Shown piece by piece: positions 1-8,173 of a DNA stretch of 64,000 nt (positions are counted from its first letter, which is position 1; the number at the start of each line of letters is the position of its first letter). The DNA is from Synechocystis sp. PCC 7338 (GTDB lineage Bacteria; Cyanobacteriota; Cyanobacteriia; Cyanobacteriales; Microcystaceae), in the NCBI RefSeq assembly GCF_018282115.1, contig NZ_CP054306.1:1039488-1103487 (forward strand). The letters run 5' to 3'. The position numbers and the translations under genes are program-made. Under the pieces are notes generated by a model, which saw only the letters and a program-made list of their open reading frames with translations, made no database searches and was not told the DNA's origin.

Positions 1-49
1 GTTATGGGAATAGGAGATTTTGGAAGAAACCGATCGCCTGACAAAAACA

Positions 50-448
50 TCAAGACTGAAATGGGAAGTGTTGGAGTAAACGCACCTGGGCAATCGTCTC
101 AAAATCGCGATCATTGTGAACCAACAGTAAATCATTCTCCAAAGCAACTTGAGCGATACAGCAATCAATTGGACTGCGAACCGTTAGCCCCTGACGACGC
201 AAATCATAGAAAATTCGCGCTGCCTTTTGCCAGGAATCATTTGTCAGTTCCACGTAGTCCTGAATTTCAAGATAGGTGGAAAGAAGCATCCACTCTTTTT
301 CATTCAAACTCCCCTGAAGCAGTTCAAGCTGAGTGAAACGTGCTAGAAAAACACCACGATCGCCAATTAGTGTTTCGAGTTGTTGACGGACTTGGCGTGT
401 GCGGTCGCGGAAGACACTGATCCACACAGAAGTATCAATCAGTAGCAT
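50..448 (-). CDS. vapC: VapC-family PIN-domain toxin
   Basis: A 132-residue PIN-domain protein, the usual length of VapC ribonuclease toxins, which cut RNA (often tRNA or rRNA) when freed from their antitoxin. The acidic Mg-binding set is visible: D5 in the LIDTSVW opening, E42 in the LELLQG helix, D95 in the PIDCCIA stretch and D113 near the C-terminus. I start at the ATG at 448 because the family begins with this LIDTSVW strand; the longer open frame to 544 has no family support. It overlaps the antitoxin end by 14 bases, the classic translationally coupled arrangement. It appears intact, unlike the second pair near 22 kb. Confidence 0.88.
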   Translation of the reverse strand: MLLIDTSVWISVFRDRTRQVRQQLETLIGDRGVFLARFTQLELLQGSLNEKEWMLLSTYLEIQDYVELTNDSWQKAARIFYDLRRQGLTVRSPIDCCIAQVALENDLLLVHNDRDFETIAQVRLLQHFPFQS

Positions 449-647
449 GACGAGTCTGGCGCAGGTCTTTGTGGTCGAAATCCTCGGCAAACTGAATTTG
501 CCCTGCGAGATCGAGCAGGTTTTTCTTGCGGCGTGATCGCACAAATTCTTCTAGGGCAAGGTTAAGCAGTTCTTCCTTAGTCGAAAGATGGGTAAGTCGA
601 AAAGCCTTGTTAAGGAGGGAATCGTCTAGGTTAATAGTGATTTGCAT
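435..647 (-). CDS. vapB: VapB-type antitoxin
   Basis: A 70-residue protein opening with a short beta strand (MQITINLDD) followed by helices, the ribbon-helix-helix layout of VapB antitoxins that bind DNA as dimers and wrap the toxin with their C-terminal tail. It lies directly upstream of, and overlaps, the PIN toxin. The open frame reaches 716, but the ATG at 647 gives the canonical N-terminus. Type II pairs normally repress their own promoter, and a TATAAT-like element lies about 45 bases upstream. The assignment rests on size, fold pattern and position; sequence similarity alone would be weak. Confidence 0.8.
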   Translation of the reverse strand: MQITINLDDSLLNKAFRLTHLSTKEELLNLALEEFVRSRRKKNLLDLAGQIQFAEDFDHKDLRQTRHATD

Positions 648-690
648 AAGGTGATCGTGCAACTCATTTGTTTCAAGGGGTTTGGAGTAA

Positions 691-696
691 ATTATA
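691..696 (-). promoter_or_regulatory. Candidate -10 box of vapBC
   Basis: A perfect TATAAT on the minus strand ends about 44 bases before the vapB ATG. No good -35 is seen at 16-18 bases: a TTGGTC lies too close (14). Assignment is by consensus only. Confidence 0.4.
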
Positions 697-794
697 GCCG
701 AGTGCTTATAGACCAATCATTGCTGAAAGGGAAAAAAAATTTTGGATCGCGGTGTCCAAACCATTGATGCCGTAAGGCGTTGAGCAGTAGCAAT

Positions 795-2804
795 TTAACT
801 TTTGTGTCCCAAAAGGCGATCTCGCAAATGTTGAATGCGGTCTCGGTAGGTAGCGGCCACTTCGAATTCTTGTTTTTTAGCGGCTTCCTGCATTTTCTCT
901 TCCAATTGTTGAATTAAATCGGGGATTTTTTCTAGGGGTAAATCCTGGGCCTGTTCATATACTTCCTCCAACTGTTGACTGTTTAAACGGCGGGAAATAT
1001 CAAGGAATTGCAAAATGGCATTGTTAGCCCGTTTATTAATCGGTTGGGGGATAATGCCATGTTTTTCATTATATTCTTGCTGAATTTTTCTCCTCCTTTC
1101 CGTTTCGGCGATCGCCTTTTGCATACTATCGGTAAAATTATCGGCGTATAAAATCGCTTGCCCCCGAATATGACGGGCGGCCCGGCCAATAGTTTGAATC
1201 AAAGAGCGTTCTGCTCGTAAAAAGCCTTCCTTGTCCGCATCCATAATGGCCACCAGGGAAACTTCCGGTAAATCTAGCCCTTCCCGCAGTAAATTTACCC
1301 CAATTAACACATGAAATTCTCCGTCCCGTAAAGCTTGTAAAATTTCAATCCGTTGAATAGATTGAATTTCGGAATGGAGATATTGAACTTTTACTCCCCG
1401 TTCGGAAAAATATTCCGTTAAATCCTCCGCCATGCGCTTGGTTAAAGTAGTGATTAAAACCCGTTCCTTCAAGGATACCCTAGTTTGAATTTCGGCATAT
1501 AAATCATCCACTTGCCCGGTGGTGGGACGGACAAAAATTTCCGGATCGAGAACCCCCGTGGGACGAATTACCTGCTCAATCACCCTGGCTTCTGATTGCT
1601 CTATTTCCCAAACCCCCGGAGTGGCAGAAACAAACACACATTGTTTAACTTTTTGCCAAAATTCTTCTGCTTTTAAAGGACGATTATCCGCCGCACTGGG
1701 CAGACGAAAACCATGATCAATTAAGACTTTTTTTCTGGCTTGATCACCGTTATACATACCCCGCAATTGGGGAATAGTCACATGGGATTCATCAATTACT
1801 AACAGCCAATCGTCGGGAAAATAATCCACTAAGCATTCCGGTGGTTCCCCCGCCTGGCGATCGGCCAGATAGCGGGAATAGTTTTCTACTCCGTTGCAAT
1901 AGCCCACTTCCCGCAACATTTCCAGGTCATAGCGGGTGCGTTGACTGAGCCGTTGGGCTTCCACTAAAAGATTATTTTTTTCTAGAAAAGCTACCTGTTG
2001 CTCCATTTCTGTTTGAATTTGCTGACAGGCTTTTTCCAGGGTTTCTTCTGGGGTAACAAAGTGACGGGCGGGATAAATACTAATTTGGTCTAAACTTTGC
2101 AAAATTCCGCCGCTGACGGGATCAATTAACCGTAGAGCTTCCACTTCATCACCAAAAAATTCAATGCGAATCACCCGGTCTTCGTAGGCCGGCACAATTT
2201 CTAATACATCTCCTTTGAGGCGAAATCGCCCCCGTTGTAACTCAATGTCATTGCGGCTATATTGCACATTGACTAAATCCCTAATCACCAACCGAGGATC
2301 ATATTCTGCGCCCACTTGGAGGGGCACCGCCGCCTTCAGATATTGACTGGGAATACCTAGACCGTAAATACAACTGATGGAGGCCACCACAATGACGTCC
2401 CGCCGTTCAAACAGGGAGCGGGTGGCCGAGTGGCGCAACATATCAATTTCATCGTTGATGGAGGCCGTTTTTTCAATGTAGGTGTCCGTGACGGGAATGT
2501 AGGCTTCCGGCTGGTAATAGTCGTAGTAACTAATAAAGTATTCCACTGCATTTTCGGGAAAAAATTGCCGTAGTTCATTACATAATTGGGCCGCCAAGGT
2601 TTTATTGTGGGCCAATACTAATGTGGGTCTTCCCAACTCTGCAATCACCGAAGCCATGGTGAAGGTTTTCCCTGTGCCCGTTGCCCCCAGTAGGGTCTGG
2701 AACTTGTGTTGCCCCTGCAAAGAATCAAGCAAACTGGCGATCGCCGTGGGTTGATCCCCGGTGGGACGGAAGGGCGCATGGAGGGAAAACAGGTCAGAAG
2801 TCAT
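795..2804 (-). CDS. uvrB: UvrABC excision nuclease subunit B
   Basis: UvrB, the damage-verification helicase of nucleotide excision repair, which is loaded by UvrA and recruits UvrC. At 669 residues it is full length. Visible parts are Walker A GATGTGKT at 40-47, the beta-hairpin region with [10 protein letters not shown] near 92-117 that clamps damaged DNA, the helicase DESH motif near 337, the C-terminal helicase block with QTIGRAARH, and a C-terminal UVR coiled-coil motif (about 625-660) that contacts UvrC. It starts at the ATG at 2804. It is monocistronic as far as can be seen: the upstream neighbour is divergent and the VapBC pair is a separate unit. Confidence 0.98.
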   Translation of the reverse strand: MTSDLFSLHAPFRPTGDQPTAIASLLDSLQGQHKFQTLLGATGTGKTFTMASVIAELGRPTLVLAHNKTLAAQLCNELRQFFPENAVEYFISYYDYYQPEAYIPVTDTYIEKTASINDEIDMLRHSATRSLFERRDVIVVASISCIYGLGIPSQYLKAAVPLQVGAEYDPRLVIRDLVNVQYSRNDIELQRGRFRLKGDVLEIVPAYEDRVIRIEFFGDEVEALRLIDPVSGGILQSLDQISIYPARHFVTPEETLEKACQQIQTEMEQQVAFLEKNNLLVEAQRLSQRTRYDLEMLREVGYCNGVENYSRYLADRQAGEPPECLVDYFPDDWLLVIDESHVTIPQLRGMYNGDQARKKVLIDHGFRLPSAADNRPLKAEEFWQKVKQCVFVSATPGVWEIEQSEARVIEQVIRPTGVLDPEIFVRPTTGQVDDLYAEIQTRVSLKERVLITTLTKRMAEDLTEYFSERGVKVQYLHSEIQSIQRIEILQALRDGEFHVLIGVNLLREGLDLPEVSLVAIMDADKEGFLRAERSLIQTIGRAARHIRGQAILYADNFTDSMQKAIAETERRRKIQQEYNEKHGIIPQPINKRANNAILQFLDISRRLNSQQLEEVYEQAQDLPLEKIPDLIQQLEEKMQEAAKKQEFEVAATYRDRIQHLRDRLLGHKS

Positions 2805-2995
2805 AGCGGCAAAGGGGCTATAGTCTGGGATAATGGGGCTGATTAAAGATATCTATCTTGGCTGGCCATTCAGCGGTGTATCTTTGAAAACAAGCAGAGT
2901 AATGCTAACAAAACACGGTGGGTGGCCTGTATGTCTCGCACACTGGTTTATTGTTAATCGATTAATCGAATATTTATATTAAGGAGATAAACAGC

Positions 2996-3406
2996 ATGAC
3001 TGAGGAACAGCAGGGGCCCAACACCACCCCCAACGAAGAAACCGCCAGCAAAACCAGCACCCCTAACCGGGGTCGTCGTCCCAGAGCCGGTTCCAGCAAA
3101 GATGAGTCCGCCTTGGTGAAGCCCAAGCATGTCGGTGGTCTTGATCTACTACCTACCCCCAAGGGCATGCCCACTAATCGCCCCATTGAAGCCAGCAAGC
3201 TCCATGTAGTGAGTACCTATGGTTCCATGGGAGCCACCAGACCTGTGGGGGCCAGCACGATGGAAGTGAGCAGTACCATGACCGTTTCTGGTAACCGTCC
3301 CATCGCCCTGAGCCATCTCCGCATCAGCGAAATTACCGCTGGCAATCGGCCAGTGGCTTCCAACGAGATTGATGATCCCAACACTCTGATGGGTTACTTA
3401 GATTAA
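2996..3406 (+). CDS. Hypothetical protein with RP-[IV] repeats
   Basis: A 136-residue soluble protein of no family I can name (probably the slr0476 type of Synechocystis). The first 50 residues are hydrophilic, rich in T, N, E, R and K, and look disordered. The rest holds four copies of a unit of about 20-22 residues, each with N/T-RP-I/V followed by a short strand: TNRPIEASKLHV, ATRPVGASTMEV, GNRPIALSHLRI and GNRPVASNEI. There is no signal peptide or membrane segment. A strong ribosome site, AAGGAGAT, sits 7 bases before the ATG, unusual for this genome. It converges with psbX across a hairpin. Confidence 0.85.
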   Translation: MTEEQQGPNTTPNEETASKTSTPNRGRRPRAGSSKDESALVKPKHVGGLDLLPTPKGMPTNRPIEASKLHVVSTYGSMGATRPVGASTMEVSSTMTVSGNRPIALSHLRISEITAGNRPVASNEIDDPNTLMGYLD

Positions 3407-3503
3407 TTTTCCGGTGGGAATTTTTGCTTTGCTCCCTTGCCCTGAGCTTAAACCTAGGCGATCGCCCCGGGCACAACGAACCAACATAAATCTACTAGAA
3501 ATG

Positions 3504-3540
3504 AGCCTCCAGCTTCGGAAACTATGGCCGACTGGAGGTT
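3504..3540. terminator. Hairpin between convergent genes
   Basis: Inverted repeat CCTCCAG (3506-3512) and CTGGAGG (3532-3538), extendable outward by an A-T and a G-T pair, with a smaller TCGG/CCGA stem inside the loop. TTTT follows on the plus strand. It sits between the convergent ends of the 2996-3406 gene and psbX, so a shared terminator is likely; the T-tract is short. Confidence 0.5.
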
Positions 3541-3569
3541 TTCACGATCTAACTTCTCCCAGGAAGAAC

Positions 3570-3689
3570 CTAGGAGCGGCTGATTTTGTCTTTTTGGCTG
3601 ATGAAAATTAACCCAATGGTGGCGGGGATCAGTACAATGGCAGCACCCAACACCAGGCTCCAGAGAAAGTTTGCTAAAGAAGGGGTCAT
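3570..3689 (-). CDS. psbX: Photosystem II protein PsbX
   Basis: A 39-residue single-span membrane protein of the photosystem II core, located near cytochrome b559 and involved in quinone-site function. The translation opens [17 protein letters not shown], continues through a hydrophobic helix (about residues 9-31) and ends in a short charged stroma-side tail with QKDK. The match to cyanobacterial PsbX is close over the whole length. It is below usual ORF length cut-offs and lies in what would otherwise look like a gap of about 400 bases before purN. It is transcribed away from purN. Confidence 0.95.
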   Translation of the reverse strand: MTPSLANFLWSLVLGAAIVLIPATIGLIFISQKDKISRS

Positions 3690-3805
3690 ATCGCGTTAAC
3701 CTCATTTTATAAAGACATCGCTCCCCATTCTATCGCCATCGGATGTCAAAGTTAGCCCGTTGAGGGCAGGATTGCCCCGGGCCCCAAGCCCCTGATTTTT
3801 AACCT

Positions 3806-4459
3806 ATGTCGGCTATGCCAGATCTGTCGGATAACTTGAGTTTTATTTCTCCCCCCATTGCTTTAGAAGATATTCCCCAACCCCGCTGTTTATCCCTGGG
3901 GGTGATGGCCTCCGGCAGTGGCAGTAATTTTGCGGCGATCGCCAGGGCCATTAAGGAAGGAAATTTAAATGCCGCAGTGAAGCTGGTGATTTATAACAAC
4001 CCCGATGCCGGCGTAAAACAACGGGCCATGGACTATGGAGTGCCCCACCGATTACTCAACCATCGAGACTATGCCAGTCGAGAAGCCCTGGATGAAGACA
4101 TTGTGGAGCATTTTCGCCAAGCAGGGGTGGAATGGGTGATCATGGCCGGTTGGATGCGAATTGTGACCCCAGTATTGTTGGATGCTTTTAGCCAGCGGGT
4201 GTTGAATATTCACCCTAGTTTATTGCCCAATTTTCGGGGTGTGCGGGCCGTGGAACAGGCCCTGGCGGCGGGGGTAAAAGTGAGTGGTTGCACAGTACAT
4301 TACGCCGAAGCAACGGTGGACAGTGGTCCCATTGTGGCCCAGGCAGTGGTACCGATTTTGCCCGATGACACGAGGGAGACTCTCCATCAACGTATTCAAG
4401 TCCAAGAACATCGCCTCTTTTCCCTGGCGATCGCCCTTGCCGCCCAGCCAAGCCCATGA
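3806..4459 (+). CDS. purN: Phosphoribosylglycinamide formyltransferase
   Basis: PurN transfers a formyl group from 10-formyl-THF to GAR, the third step of de novo purine synthesis. It is 217 residues, with a short N-terminal extension of about 29 residues before the usual start. GSGSN at 37-41 forms the phosphate-binding loop. The catalytic triad aligns with E. coli N106/H108/D144 as N134, H136 (in NIHPSLLP) and D172 (in DSGPIV), with the same spacing. The stop overlaps the next gene's ATG by 4 bases, so purN and the following gene are probably co-translated. Confidence 0.96.
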   Translation: MSAMPDLSDNLSFISPPIALEDIPQPRCLSLGVMASGSGSNFAAIARAIKEGNLNAAVKLVIYNNPDAGVKQRAMDYGVPHRLLNHRDYASREALDEDIVEHFRQAGVEWVIMAGWMRIVTPVLLDAFSQRVLNIHPSLLPNFRGVRAVEQALAAGVKVSGCTVHYAEATVDSGPIVAQAVVPILPDDTRETLHQRIQVQEHRLFSLAIALAAQPSP

Positions 4460-5178
4460 CTGCTCCCTATTTTTCCCTCAGCCAAGGCCATCTGCAATTG
4501 TTAAGTATTTGTCCGCCCCAATTTCAACGGCGTTATTGGGAACAGTTGGGCAGTTTACTCGAACCCCAGCGCCAGGCTAAAACGGAATGGGGGCAAAATT
4601 TCCACCAACTGGTTCAACAATGGACTTTGGGTTTACCTTTGGAAACCTTAGCGACCTCCAACCTCGACCCCCAGGAAGTAAATCTATTAGGTTCCCTAAA
4701 AAATTTAATTGCCACAGTGCCGGCGCTCTACCTCCCCCCGAGCCAAAGGCAAGCTGAACATCAACGAACCTTAGCCAGGGACGACGTTTTATTGACAGTG
4801 GTCTATGACCTGTTGGTGCTCACCCCAGAGCAGGGGCAGATTTTTGATTGGAAAACCTATCCCCAGCCCCCCAAACCGGAAAAACTTCACCACCATTGGC
4901 AGACTAAGCTTTACCTGTACGTATTAGCGGCAACGAGCGCCTATGCACCGGAACAATTATCCATGACCTATTGGTTTGTGCAGTCACCGGACAAAATCCA
5001 GCACTATACCATCGCCTATAACGAAGCTCAGCACCGGGCCACTGAACGGGAGTTGACCGATTTGCTCCAGCAATTTCGTCAAGGGTTAGCCGCTTGGCAC
5101 CGAAATCGTACCCCCCTGCCCCACCGGCATAATTGTGATCGTTGCCCCTACCACGACCAGTTTTTTCCACCAGACTAG
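4456..5178 (+). CDS. PD-(D/E)XK nuclease-superfamily protein
   Basis: A 240-residue protein with RecB/Cas4-type nuclease features: an N-terminal helix with FSLSQGHL and CPPQFQRRYW, acidic D118, then D131-W-K133 as the (D/E)XK element, and Q149 with a following tyrosine as the motif IV QxxxY. Near the C-terminus H-x4-C-x2-C (HRHNCDRCPY) resembles part of the Fe-S cluster cysteines of Cas4/AddB, but only two C-terminal cysteines are seen plus C19. It overlaps purN by 4 bases and the next ATG follows 10 bases after its stop. No CRISPR array is nearby, so a DNA-repair or orphan role is more likely than Cas4. Confidence 0.8.
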   Translation: MTAPYFSLSQGHLQLLSICPPQFQRRYWEQLGSLLEPQRQAKTEWGQNFHQLVQQWTLGLPLETLATSNLDPQEVNLLGSLKNLIATVPALYLPPSQRQAEHQRTLARDDVLLTVVYDLLVLTPEQGQIFDWKTYPQPPKPEKLHHHWQTKLYLYVLAATSAYAPEQLSMTYWFVQSPDKIQHYTIAYNEAQHRATERELTDLLQQFRQGLAAWHRNRTPLPHRHNCDRCPYHDQFFPPD

Positions 5179-5188
5179 TTATTTGCCC

Positions 5189-6688
5189 ATGACTTTTAGT
5201 GAAGAATTTGAATTGTTACTGCGGGCCTGTTACCCCTTGCTCTACATTCCCACCCAGGAAGAAGAACGATTGGAAATGGCGATCGCCACCAGTGCGGAGA
5301 AGTTGGGCCATCGCTCGGTTTACTATTGGGACTTTGTGGAGGGCTACCAGGGCAATCCCAATGGGGCCAATGTGGGACGCCGTAATCCCCTCCAAGCCCT
5401 AGAATTTATTGAAAAATTGCCCGCCAGCAGTAATGGCATTTTTGTTCTGCGGGATTTTAATCGTTTTTTAGACGACGTTTCCATTTCCCGCAAATTAAGG
5501 AATCTAGCCCGTCGTCTCAAAGCTGAAGCCAAAAATCTTGTCATTGTTGCGCCCCAGATCTATATCCCCAATGAGTTGGCAGAAATTATTACAGTGGTGG
5601 ACTTTCCCCTGCCCAGCGGCCCTGAAATTCAAGGGGAAATTGAACGATTACTCAGTGGTTTGGGCCAGACCCTAGAACCAGCTTTGCGAGACGAGTGGAG
5701 CCGAGCGGCCCAAGGTTTATCCATGGAAAGAATCCGGCGGGTGCTGGCCCGTTGCCTCGCAGACCATGGCCAGCTAGGAGCGGACGATGTGGAGTTAATG
5801 TTGGAGGAAAAACGTCAATCCATCCGCCAAACCCAAATCCTTGATTTTTATCCCGCTAGTGAACGCATCAGCGACATTGGGGGTCTGGATAATCTTAAGG
5901 ACTGGTTGCTCCGGCGGGGGGGAGCCTTCAGTGAACAGGCTCGGCGTTACGGTTTGCCCTATCCCCGGGGTTTACTTTTGGCCGGCATCCAAGGCACGGG
6001 GAAATCCCTCACCGCTAAGGCGATCGCCCACCATTGGCATCTCCCCCTGTTGAGGTTGGATGTGGGGCGGCTGTTTGGTGGCTTGGTGGGGGAATCGGAA
6101 GCCCGCACCCGGCAAATGATCAACCTTGCTGAAGCTTTGGCCCCCTGTGTGTTTTGGATTGACGAAATTGATAAAGCCTTTGGGGGCATGGACAGTCGAG
6201 GGGATGGGGGCACCACCAGCAGAGTGTTTGGAGCGTTTATCACCTGGCTAGCGGAAAAAACTTCCCCCGTCTTTGTGGTGGCCACCGCTAACAATGTCCA
6301 GAGTCTGCCGCCGGAACTTTTGCGGAAAGGCCGCTTTGACGAAATTTTCTTTGTGGGACTGCCCAATAAAACGGAAAGGGAGGCCATTTTCGCCGTCCAT
6401 CTCCACCGCCTGCGCCCCCATAAAATGAGCGATTACGACATCCCCCGCCTGGCCTACGAAACTCCAGACTTCTCCGGGGCAGAAATTGAGCAAATTTTGG
6501 TGGAAGCAATGCATATCGGCTTTAGCCAGAATCGGGAATTTACCACTGATGATATTCTTTCTGCCGCTAGCCAGGTGGTGCCCCTGGCCCGCACTGCCAA
6601 GGAACAAATCCAATTTTTGCAGGAGTGGGCCGCCGCCGGTAAAGCCCGTTTAGCCTCCAGGGACAGTGGTTTTCCCGCCATTAGCTGA
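5189..6688 (+). CDS. ycf46: Ycf46-like AAA+ ATPase
   Basis: A 499-residue AAA+ protein of the chloroplast/cyanobacterial Ycf46 group (slr0480 type). The N-terminal 220 residues hold a degenerate, inactive-looking ATPase-like domain; the C-terminal domain is the working AAA module with Walker A GIQGTGKS at 266-273, Walker B VFWIDEID at 321-328 and a second region of homology with GRFDEIF. Family members have been linked to regulation of photosynthesis and inorganic-carbon use; the substrate is unknown. The ATG at 5189 is chosen over the open frame from 5135, which overlaps the previous gene. It is likely the third gene of the purN operon. Confidence 0.9.
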   Translation: MTFSEEFELLLRACYPLLYIPTQEEERLEMAIATSAEKLGHRSVYYWDFVEGYQGNPNGANVGRRNPLQALEFIEKLPASSNGIFVLRDFNRFLDDVSISRKLRNLARRLKAEAKNLVIVAPQIYIPNELAEIITVVDFPLPSGPEIQGEIERLLSGLGQTLEPALRDEWSRAAQGLSMERIRRVLARCLADHGQLGADDVELMLEEKRQSIRQTQILDFYPASERISDIGGLDNLKDWLLRRGGAFSEQARRYGLPYPRGLLLAGIQGTGKSLTAKAIAHHWHLPLLRLDVGRLFGGLVGESEARTRQMINLAEALAPCVFWIDEIDKAFGGMDSRGDGGTTSRVFGAFITWLAEKTSPVFVVATANNVQSLPPELLRKGRFDEIFFVGLPNKTEREAIFAVHLHRLRPHKMSDYDIPRLAYETPDFSGAEIEQILVEAMHIGFSQNREFTTDDILSAASQVVPLARTAKEQIQFLQEWAAAGKARLASRDSGFPAIS

Positions 6689-6711
6689 CCATTTACCCCG
6701 TTTTCTTCCCC

Positions 6712-7470
6712 ATGGCCAATTCCCCCAGACCCACTGAACAAACCAAACAATTTTTTCAGCAATGGCAAACCTATCAGCAGTTAATTGAGCACAATTACAT
6801 GGCCCATCAGCAAATTCAGCAGGCGGTGGAGGCCTTGATTAAACAACAGTTTGATCGCCCGTTTGATTTGTTGGACCTTGGCTGTGGGGATGCCCAGGCG
6901 ATCGCCAAAACCTTGATGGGCAGTAAAATTAATTCCTATACGGGGGTGGATTTATCCCCCAATGCCCTAGCCTTGGCTGAGCAAAATTTGGCCGCTTTTC
7001 CCCAGGTAGAGCTCAGGGAGACGGATTTTTTGACCTATTTAAACCACGCAAACCAAACCGCCCAAGCTACCTTTGACCTCATCCACGCCGGTTTTTCCTT
7101 GCACCATTTGCTGTTAGAGGAAAAAGAGCAATTTTTTGCCCATTGCTTTTCCCTACTCCGCCCCGGGGGATATCTACTCATCTATGACGTTTTCCGTCAG
7201 CCCTACCAAGACCGACAGCAATATATCCAAGCCTATTTAGACCGGGCCCAAAGCCAATGGCTTGCCCTTGCTCCCGACCAACTCCAGGCGATCGCTACCC
7301 ATATAAACGAGTGCGATTTCCCCGAATTAGTGGCTACCATGGCAGAAATTAGTCAAAAAGCAGGATTTATACCACCCGAGGTCCTCTTTACTGAGCCTAG
7401 GGGTTTCCACCACTGCTTTGCGCTTCCCATTGGCCAAAGTGGAAAAGCCCTGGCCCAAGACAGGGTGTAA
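6712..7470 (+). CDS. Class I SAM-dependent methyltransferase
   Basis: A 252-residue soluble methyltransferase. Motif I is LLDLGCGD at 53-60, motif II follows as YTGVDLS, and a post-motif LLRPGGYLLIYD strand is typical of small-molecule methyltransferases. The substrate cannot be read from the sequence. It begins 23 bases after the Ycf46 gene on the same strand and may be part of the same transcript. Confidence 0.88.
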   Translation: MANSPRPTEQTKQFFQQWQTYQQLIEHNYMAHQQIQQAVEALIKQQFDRPFDLLDLGCGDAQAIAKTLMGSKINSYTGVDLSPNALALAEQNLAAFPQVELRETDFLTYLNHANQTAQATFDLIHAGFSLHHLLLEEKEQFFAHCFSLLRPGGYLLIYDVFRQPYQDRQQYIQAYLDRAQSQWLALAPDQLQAIATHINECDFPELVATMAEISQKAGFIPPEVLFTEPRGFHHCFALPIGQSGKALAQDRV

Positions 7471-7572
7471 AAAGCAATTTTCCGATAATATGGGCAGAAG
7501 CTAAACAGTGTCCCAATATGGGGGGCTGTGGGCCGTAAACATTCAATCCGAATAATAAAGGACTGGTTGAAG

Positions 7573-7977
7573 ATGGAAGAACAAAAGACAGCAACTGCTG
7601 GGGTTAAAACCGACGTAGGACCAATCACTACTCCCAATCCCAAAAAGTCCCCAATCACCGACCAGGCTTGGCAGGAATGGCTACAACCGGTGTGGGAAGT
7701 GCTGGGTAAAATTCCTGAAATGACCGGGGAATTTTTCGAGGACAACAAACAACCCCTCATTTCCCTGGGCATAATCCTGTTAGGCATTATCAGCGTCAAA
7801 ATTCTGATTGCTGTGCTCGATGCCATTAATGATATTCCTTTATTGGCACCAACTTTACAGTTGATCGGCATGGGCTATACCGCTTGGTTTATCTGGCGTT
7901 ACCTTTGGAAGGCCGAAAAACGCCAAGAGTTGGCTTCCGAGTTTGGTGCACTAAAGGAGCAAATTTTTGGCGGTTAG
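7573..7977 (+). CDS. curT: CAAD-domain thylakoid curvature protein CurT
   Basis: A small membrane protein of the CAAD/CURT1 family, which bends thylakoid margins and in Synechocystis supports biogenesis centres and photosystem II assembly. From the ATG at 7573 it has 134 residues: a proline/threonine-rich start, an amphipathic helix before the membrane (about 35-58), two close membrane helices (about 62-85 and 90-113, the second with YTAWFIWRYLW) and a charged C-terminal helix. An upstream in-frame start at 7528 would add 15 residues; the family supports the shorter form but not decisively. It stands alone between the methyltransferase and the histidine kinase. Confidence 0.9.
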   Translation: MEEQKTATAGVKTDVGPITTPNPKKSPITDQAWQEWLQPVWEVLGKIPEMTGEFFEDNKQPLISLGIILLGIISVKILIAVLDAINDIPLLAPTLQLIGMGYTAWFIWRYLWKAEKRQELASEFGALKEQIFGG

Positions 7978-8173
7978 TGTCTCCAGACCACCCCAGCCCC
8001 TTTTTCCTGCCCCTGTCCTCCGGGTTTAATGTTCGGGGGATTTTTTTCTGCCCTGGGTCAAAACCAACCCATCCTGACGTACCGGGGTGGGACAGTTTAC
8101 GCCTCATTGCCTCGGTGGCTGGTATTCTAGGAGTTAGTTTCCCGCCATTCTTCCTCCCCTTTTTTCAGGAGCG

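Noticed and set aside
4456-5178. Cas4 of a CRISPR system
   Set aside because: The fold is compatible, but there is no repeat array and no other cas gene in the window, and the cysteine set is incomplete.
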